Source: JBFHIJ01 sp963678775 | Lineage (GTDB): Bacteria; Bacteroidota; Ignavibacteria; Kapaibacteriales; UBA2268 | Length of the DNA: 64,000 nucleotides | Direction: 5' to 3' | Assembly (NCBI GenBank): GCA_963678775.2 | Contig: CAXXGR010000008.1 | Coordinates: forward strand, 248,001 to 312,000 | Shown here: positions 60,682-64,000 of the stretch, in pieces | How the letters are laid out: every line of letters starts with the position of its first letter | Position numbering within the stretch: position 1 is the stretch's first letter | The notes under the pieces: model-generated | Database searches by the model: none | The model's input: the letters and a program-made list of their open reading frames with translations, nothing else | Told to the model about the DNA's origin: nothing | Position numbers and translations under genes: made by a program

Positions 60682-62169
60682 CTATTTAGCCTTTAAAGCA
60701 CCAATTTTGATGATTTTTTTGGCTATATCAGTGTTATCATAATACCCTGTAAAGTTTTCTGATCCAGCCCCTATTGCATAGACAGAAACCGGAAGAGCCG
60801 TGTGTTTATAAGATGCCCAATCAAGTCCTGCTTTTCTGTTTAAAATATGATTAGCAGCCATTAGAAATGGATTATACCCGCCATCATCAATATGCTCCTG
60901 CTCAGGATATTTATCAGTTTTGCCTTCAATCATCTGATGATATGCACTTCTTAGAAGACTCATTTCATATTCTGATAAAGCCAGTTTTTCGTGCAAAGAG
61001 CTATTGCCTAATCCTGTATATTGAGAAAGTATTTTCAATGCCTCATCCAAAGTAAAGGAAGATTTATCAGATTCAAGTTTTTTATTTACTATTTCTGTCA
61101 GTTTCTCAAAAGAGATTTTCTGATATTTAAGTATTTCAAAAGCAGATTCATAGTCTGTCAAAGCATAACCTAAAGTCAAACCTCCTGTCTCATGATCTGC
61201 AGTAACTACAATCAAAGTTTCATCAGGATGTTTTTTATAAAATTCTATTGCTTTAGAAATTGATCTGTCAAAAGCTAGTACATCATTCGCAGCTGCAACA
61301 GCATCATTAGCATGACAAGCCCAGTCAATCTTTCCACCTTCAACCATCATAAAGAAACCGTTTTCATTATCTAGTAGTTCAATCCCTTTCTGAGTAAATT
61401 CAGGTAAAGATATATGATCTTCCGGTCTATCTATTTCAAAATATAAAGCGGCTTCAGAATCAACAGTATGATTATAAGCCCAGACTTTTTCGCCATTTTT
61501 CAAAGATCTCATATCTTCAAGTGTAGTTGCAATTTTATAACCAGCTTCTGTCATCTTATCTTGTAAATCTTTAAGAGTATCACCCAATGCATAGCCACCA
61601 CCAAAGTAATCAAAATTTGACGCAGGCATTTGAGCTGCAATATTGTAGTAATCTCTTCTGTTTGCTTCGTGAGCATAAAACACAGCCGGAGTAGCATGAT
61701 CAATGGAGACAGATGTGACAATTCCAACCTTCATCCCTTTATCCCTGGCCATTTCAGCCATTGAAGTAAGGTTTGCTGTATGGTCACCATTCATAGCTAT
61801 AGTGTTGATAGTAGTCTTATGTCCTGTCGCCAAAGCTGTACCAGCAGCAGCAGAACCTGTAATCAGCCTATTTTCAGCATAAGTTGTGGCTAAGCCGGTC
61901 ATTGGAAATTCTGTAAAATGCAACTTCTCCATACCTATTCCATCATTAGGATTTTTTGTGTATCTCAGATATGCCTGTGTCATAGCTACTTGAGGGGCAG
62001 CCATTCCGTCACCAATGAAATAGAAAATATATTTAGGTGTTTTAAATTCTTTTGCTGAGTTCATCTCTGATGATGAATTGGAATTATCCTGCTTAGTACA
62101 AGATGCTGCAAATGAGACCAGGAAAATAAAAATCAGCAATCTCATTGCTGCTGGTATTTTTTTGTACAT
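60682..62169 (-). CDS. alkaline phosphatase lipoprotein
   Basis: 495 residues with lipobox AASC (Cys24), so it is envelope-anchored. PhoA-family motifs: 'IFYFIGDGMAAPQ' (Asp54), nucleophile Ser106 in 'LITGSAAAGTALATGHK', 'DHATPAVFYAHEANRRDYYNIA', 'VEGGKIDWACHANDA' and 'TADHETGGLTLGYA'. The usual Asp before the nucleophile is Gly (TGSAAAG), a variant I have seen in Bacteroidota enzymes. It should release phosphate from organic phosphate esters. YibE/F follows upstream by 80 bases and a second phosphatase beyond that, on the same strand, so a phosphate-related cluster is likely. Confidence 0.93.
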   Translation of the reverse strand: MYKKIPAAMRLLIFIFLVSFAASCTKQDNSNSSSEMNSAKEFKTPKYIFYFIGDGMAAPQVAMTQAYLRYTKNPNDGIGMEKLHFTEFPMTGLATTYAENRLITGSAAAGTALATGHKTTINTIAMNGDHTANLTSMAEMARDKGMKVGIVTSVSIDHATPAVFYAHEANRRDYYNIAAQMPASNFDYFGGGYALGDTLKDLQDKMTEAGYKIATTLEDMRSLKNGEKVWAYNHTVDSEAALYFEIDRPEDHISLPEFTQKGIELLDNENGFFMMVEGGKIDWACHANDAVAAANDVLAFDRSISKAIEFYKKHPDETLIVVTADHETGGLTLGYALTDYESAFEILKYQKISFEKLTEIVNKKLESDKSSFTLDEALKILSQYTGLGNSSLHEKLALSEYEMSLLRSAYHQMIEGKTDKYPEQEHIDDGGYNPFLMAANHILNRKAGLDWASYKHTALPVSVYAIGAGSENFTGYYDNTDIAKKIIKIGALKAK

Positions 62170-62249
62170 GATTTCCTCTATAATTATAAATTCAACAATT
62201 TCACCTGCAAATTACAACAGAAAACGAAACTACAGTTATTTTCATTTGA

Positions 62250-63377
62250 TTACTTACTATAAATATATCCACCTAAAATAGCAGTCACAGGAGCAACTAA
62301 AACAAGTCCAAAACTGCCAACCATTGTTTGCAATATCTCAGCAGCTATAAAATTTAGATTAAAGATGCCAATAGCAGGTGTTCCTTTTGACATAAAGACC
62401 ATCAGAGTAAAAGCAAAACTACCGGAATATGCGAAAAGCAATGTAGTTGTCATAGTTCCTAATACTGGATATGCTATTTGAAACCCGGATTTTATTAACT
62501 GTTTCGATGTAATTTCCGGTTTTTGTTCTTTCAGCTCATTTTGAGATGCCGCTATATCCATCGCCACATCCATAACTGCGCCTGCGGAAGAAATGAATAT
62601 CCCCGATATAAATATATCAGAAAGCATATCCACATTAAACCCTGAAAACAGTAGCAGCTCAGAAAATGATTTGACTGTACCCGGGATCTGAAAATAATGC
62701 CCAAAAATAATCGCTAAAATCGTAGTAATACCAACTCCGGTAAGCGCACCTGAAAGTGCAACTACTCCTTTCCTGCTGAATCCGCTTATAAGCAAAATTA
62801 TGACTGTAGTCGCAAGCGCTACCACAGCAAATGAAGAAACAAGAGGTGAATATCCGCTTAAAAACATCGGAACTAGTATCTTCCATATTGCAAGAGCAGT
62901 AAACACAAATGAAATAAGAGCTTTTAAACCTGTCCACTTCGCAAAGCATATTAAAAAAAGTGCAAATAGCGCAAACAGTACTATTTCAACATCAATTCTA
63001 TACAAATCATGGGCTCTTGCACTGATTATCTTTTTACCGGACTTATCTTTTTTTATTATCAATAGAATCTCGTCACCGACTTTATAATATTTATCAAGAC
63101 TCAACTGACCAAGCATAATGTTCTGAGCTTCAATTTCCTGCCCCTCAAAACTCCCTTCTTTTACAAAGACCTTTAGCATCTGAGTTCCATTCAAAGAAAC
63201 ACCATAGTGCTTAACATCAGAATTGTCAACTGTTAATACTTCAGCTTCCACCCTTTCAGTATTTTTAAACTGTGCATCATTTTCAAAACCTGTTGGCACA
63301 AAAAACAAAATAATACAGAAAATAGATACAATAGCGACAAATGCTATATCAAGCTTTCTCTTCAACTCTTTTTTCAT
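62250..63377 (-). CDS. YibE/F-like membrane protein
   Basis: 375 residues. One N-terminal helix, a small extracytoplasmic domain (about 30-125, 'EAEVLTVDNSDVKHYGVSLNGTQMLKVFVKEGSFEGQEIEAQNIMLGQL') and seven or eight membrane helices ('FALFLICFAKWTGLKALISFVFTALAIWKILVPMFLSGYSP', 'FISGIFISSAGAVMDVAMDIAASQNELK'). This is the YibE/F (DUF/transport-like) family, of unknown substrate. It lies between two alkaline phosphatase genes on the same strand; transcription from the distal phosphatase may stop at the hairpin at 63401-63425. Confidence 0.9.
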   Translation of the reverse strand: MKKELKRKLDIAFVAIVSIFCIILFFVPTGFENDAQFKNTERVEAEVLTVDNSDVKHYGVSLNGTQMLKVFVKEGSFEGQEIEAQNIMLGQLSLDKYYKVGDEILLIIKKDKSGKKIISARAHDLYRIDVEIVLFALFALFLICFAKWTGLKALISFVFTALAIWKILVPMFLSGYSPLVSSFAVVALATTVIILLISGFSRKGVVALSGALTGVGITTILAIIFGHYFQIPGTVKSFSELLLFSGFNVDMLSDIFISGIFISSAGAVMDVAMDIAASQNELKEQKPEITSKQLIKSGFQIAYPVLGTMTTTLLFAYSGSFAFTLMVFMSKGTPAIGIFNLNFIAAEILQTMVGSFGLVLVAPVTAILGGYIYSK

Positions 63378-63400
63378 TTCTTTACTTTCATTTTGATTAA

Positions 63401-63425
63401 AAAAAGAGACGCAGGTTAATGCGTC
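63401..63425 (-). terminator. terminator of the second phosphatase gene
   Basis: On the minus strand GACGCA-TTAACC-TGCGTC (63425-63408) is followed by TCTTTTTTT. It lies about 60 bases after the phosphatase stop at 63486 and just before the YibE/F start. Confidence 0.75.
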
Positions 63426-63485
63426 CCTTCGGAATTAGCGCTTTACTTATGTAATTGAGGTCATAGATTAGTATTTCACTGTGTC

Positions 63486-64000
63486 TTATTTTAAAGAACC
63501 AATTTCCATAATTTTTTTAGCTATATCAGTATTATCATAGAATCCACCGAATTCGTATTGTCCTTGTCCAATTGCCATTACCGGAACAGGTACACCAGTA
63601 TGAGAGTAAGAAGTCCAGTCAATACCGGCTTTTCTGTTTAAGATGTGAGTTATAGTTACTGTAAGAGGATCATAATAGCTATAGTATAAATCCTGATCTT
63701 CTTTAGGGTAAGGAGATTCACCATTTACTGTTTTATTGAAAGCATTTTGCAACTGAGTAAGATCATATTCAGAAAGTGCAAGGTTTTCATTCAAAGCTGC
63801 ATTACCTAAACCAAAGTTATCTTTAATTCTTTGAAGAGCAACATCAAAAGTGAAAGCATCACCTTCAGATTCAATCCATTCTTCTAATTTTTCTTCAAAT
63901 TTTTCGTAAGACATTTTTTGATATTTTAATATCTCAAATGCAGTGTCGTATTCTGTATTTGCATAACCAAGAGTCAAGCCACCGCATTCGTGATCACCAG
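63486..64000 (-). CDS. second alkaline phosphatase, N-terminal part outside window
   Basis: Only the C-terminal 170 or so residues are present; the frame continues past the right edge. It aligns throughout with the end of the phosphatase at 60682: 'GDHECGGLTLGYANTEYDTAFEILKYQKMSYEKFEEKLEE', 'ALSEYDLTQLQNAFNKTVNG', 'HILNRKAGIDWTSYSHTGVPVPVMAIGQGQYEFGGFYDNTDIAKKIMEIGSLK'. At the metal-site motif it has DHECGG where the other copy has DHETGG. Linker and mid-region differ, so this is an older duplicate rather than a recent one. Likely also an exported PhoA-family enzyme. Confidence 0.9.
   Translation of the reverse strand, partial: GDHECGGLTLGYANTEYDTAFEILKYQKMSYEKFEEKLEEWIESEGDAFTFDVALQRIKDNFGLGNAALNENLALSEYDLTQLQNAFNKTVNGESPYPKEDQDLYYSYYDPLTVTITHILNRKAGIDWTSYSHTGVPVPVMAIGQGQYEFGGFYDNTDIAKKIMEIGSLK

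Noticed and set aside
1..64000. CRISPR arrays, tRNA and rRNA genes
   Set aside because: No regularly spaced repeats, cloverleaf-like segments ending in CCA-type acceptor contexts, or rRNA core sequences were found on reading through the intergenic regions.

Overview
This AT-rich window looks like chromosome from a Bacteroidota/Ignavibacteria-type (FCB group) bacterium. The pointers are: a C-terminal type A sorting domain for type IX secretion (59082-60500), two TonB-dependent receptors (one with an N-terminal carboxypeptidase-regulatory-like domain), many small signal-peptide beta-barrel proteins, LytS/LytTR regulatory modules, and one clear TTG-N20-TAnnTTTG promoter of the Bacteroidota type (4804-4834). 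A trimeric NADH-linked [FeFe]-hydrogenase and an oxygen-independent B12-type ribonucleotide reductase suggest an anaerobic or facultatively fermentative life. I see no rRNA, tRNA, CRISPR array or transposase.

Layout. 0-9.4 kb: envelope and hypothetical genes, a DUF169-MarR pair, a YkgJ-like Cys-cluster protein and a secreted M28 peptidase fused to a predicted outer-membrane barrel. 9.6-11.6 kb: TonB receptor. 11.8-15.3 kb: hydCBA operon with an unusually short NuoF-like subunit, which argues for a non-bifurcating enzyme. 15.6-19.8 kb: TonB receptor plus LytS kinase plus LytTR regulator in one operon. 19.9-21.4 kb: ferritin-like protein and CDF metal exporter. 21.4-26.3 kb: a mosaic in which the 5' end of rarA occurs three times and the 3' end of the CDF gene twice, with unrelated accessory genes between the copies. 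These accessory genes are a frameshifted Ldi-like gene, a lipoprotein, and a broken putative ADP-ribosyltransferase toxin with an intact 51-residue upstream partner. 26.5-28.2 kb: an OLD-like ATPase plus DUF3226 (TOPRIM-like) pair that looks like a PARIS/Gabija-type defence module.

28.1-32.6 kb: PAP2 phosphatase and nrdJ. 32.7-34.4 kb: a scrambled set of DUF805, RHS and 'IGG-domain' gene fragments around an intact lipoprotein gene. 34.6-40.4 kb: creD, two membrane proteins (one carrying the IGG domain) and a KAP-family P-loop NTPase. 40.5-50.0 kb: glyA, a full-length DUF805-IGG protein, a DUF4143 ATPase under twin palindromes, a divergent GH13-like protein, and a pdxJ-asnB operon. 50.2-54.6 kb: amtB preceded by an outer-membrane protein gene with a 15-G tract (a probable phase-variable switch, here out of frame), then a NarX/NarL-like two-component pair. 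55-58.9 kb: a kinase-kinase-regulator LytS/LytTR cluster and a barrel protein. 59-64 kb: a type IX-secreted C-type-lectin-like protein and two alkaline phosphatases flanking a YibE/F membrane protein.

The strongest 'second look' items are the CDF-rarA tandem mosaic, the ATPase-DUF3226 pair, the poly-G switch upstream of amtB, the broken toxin with its small partner, and a repeatedly reshuffled C-terminal domain found next to DUF805 or other membrane modules.
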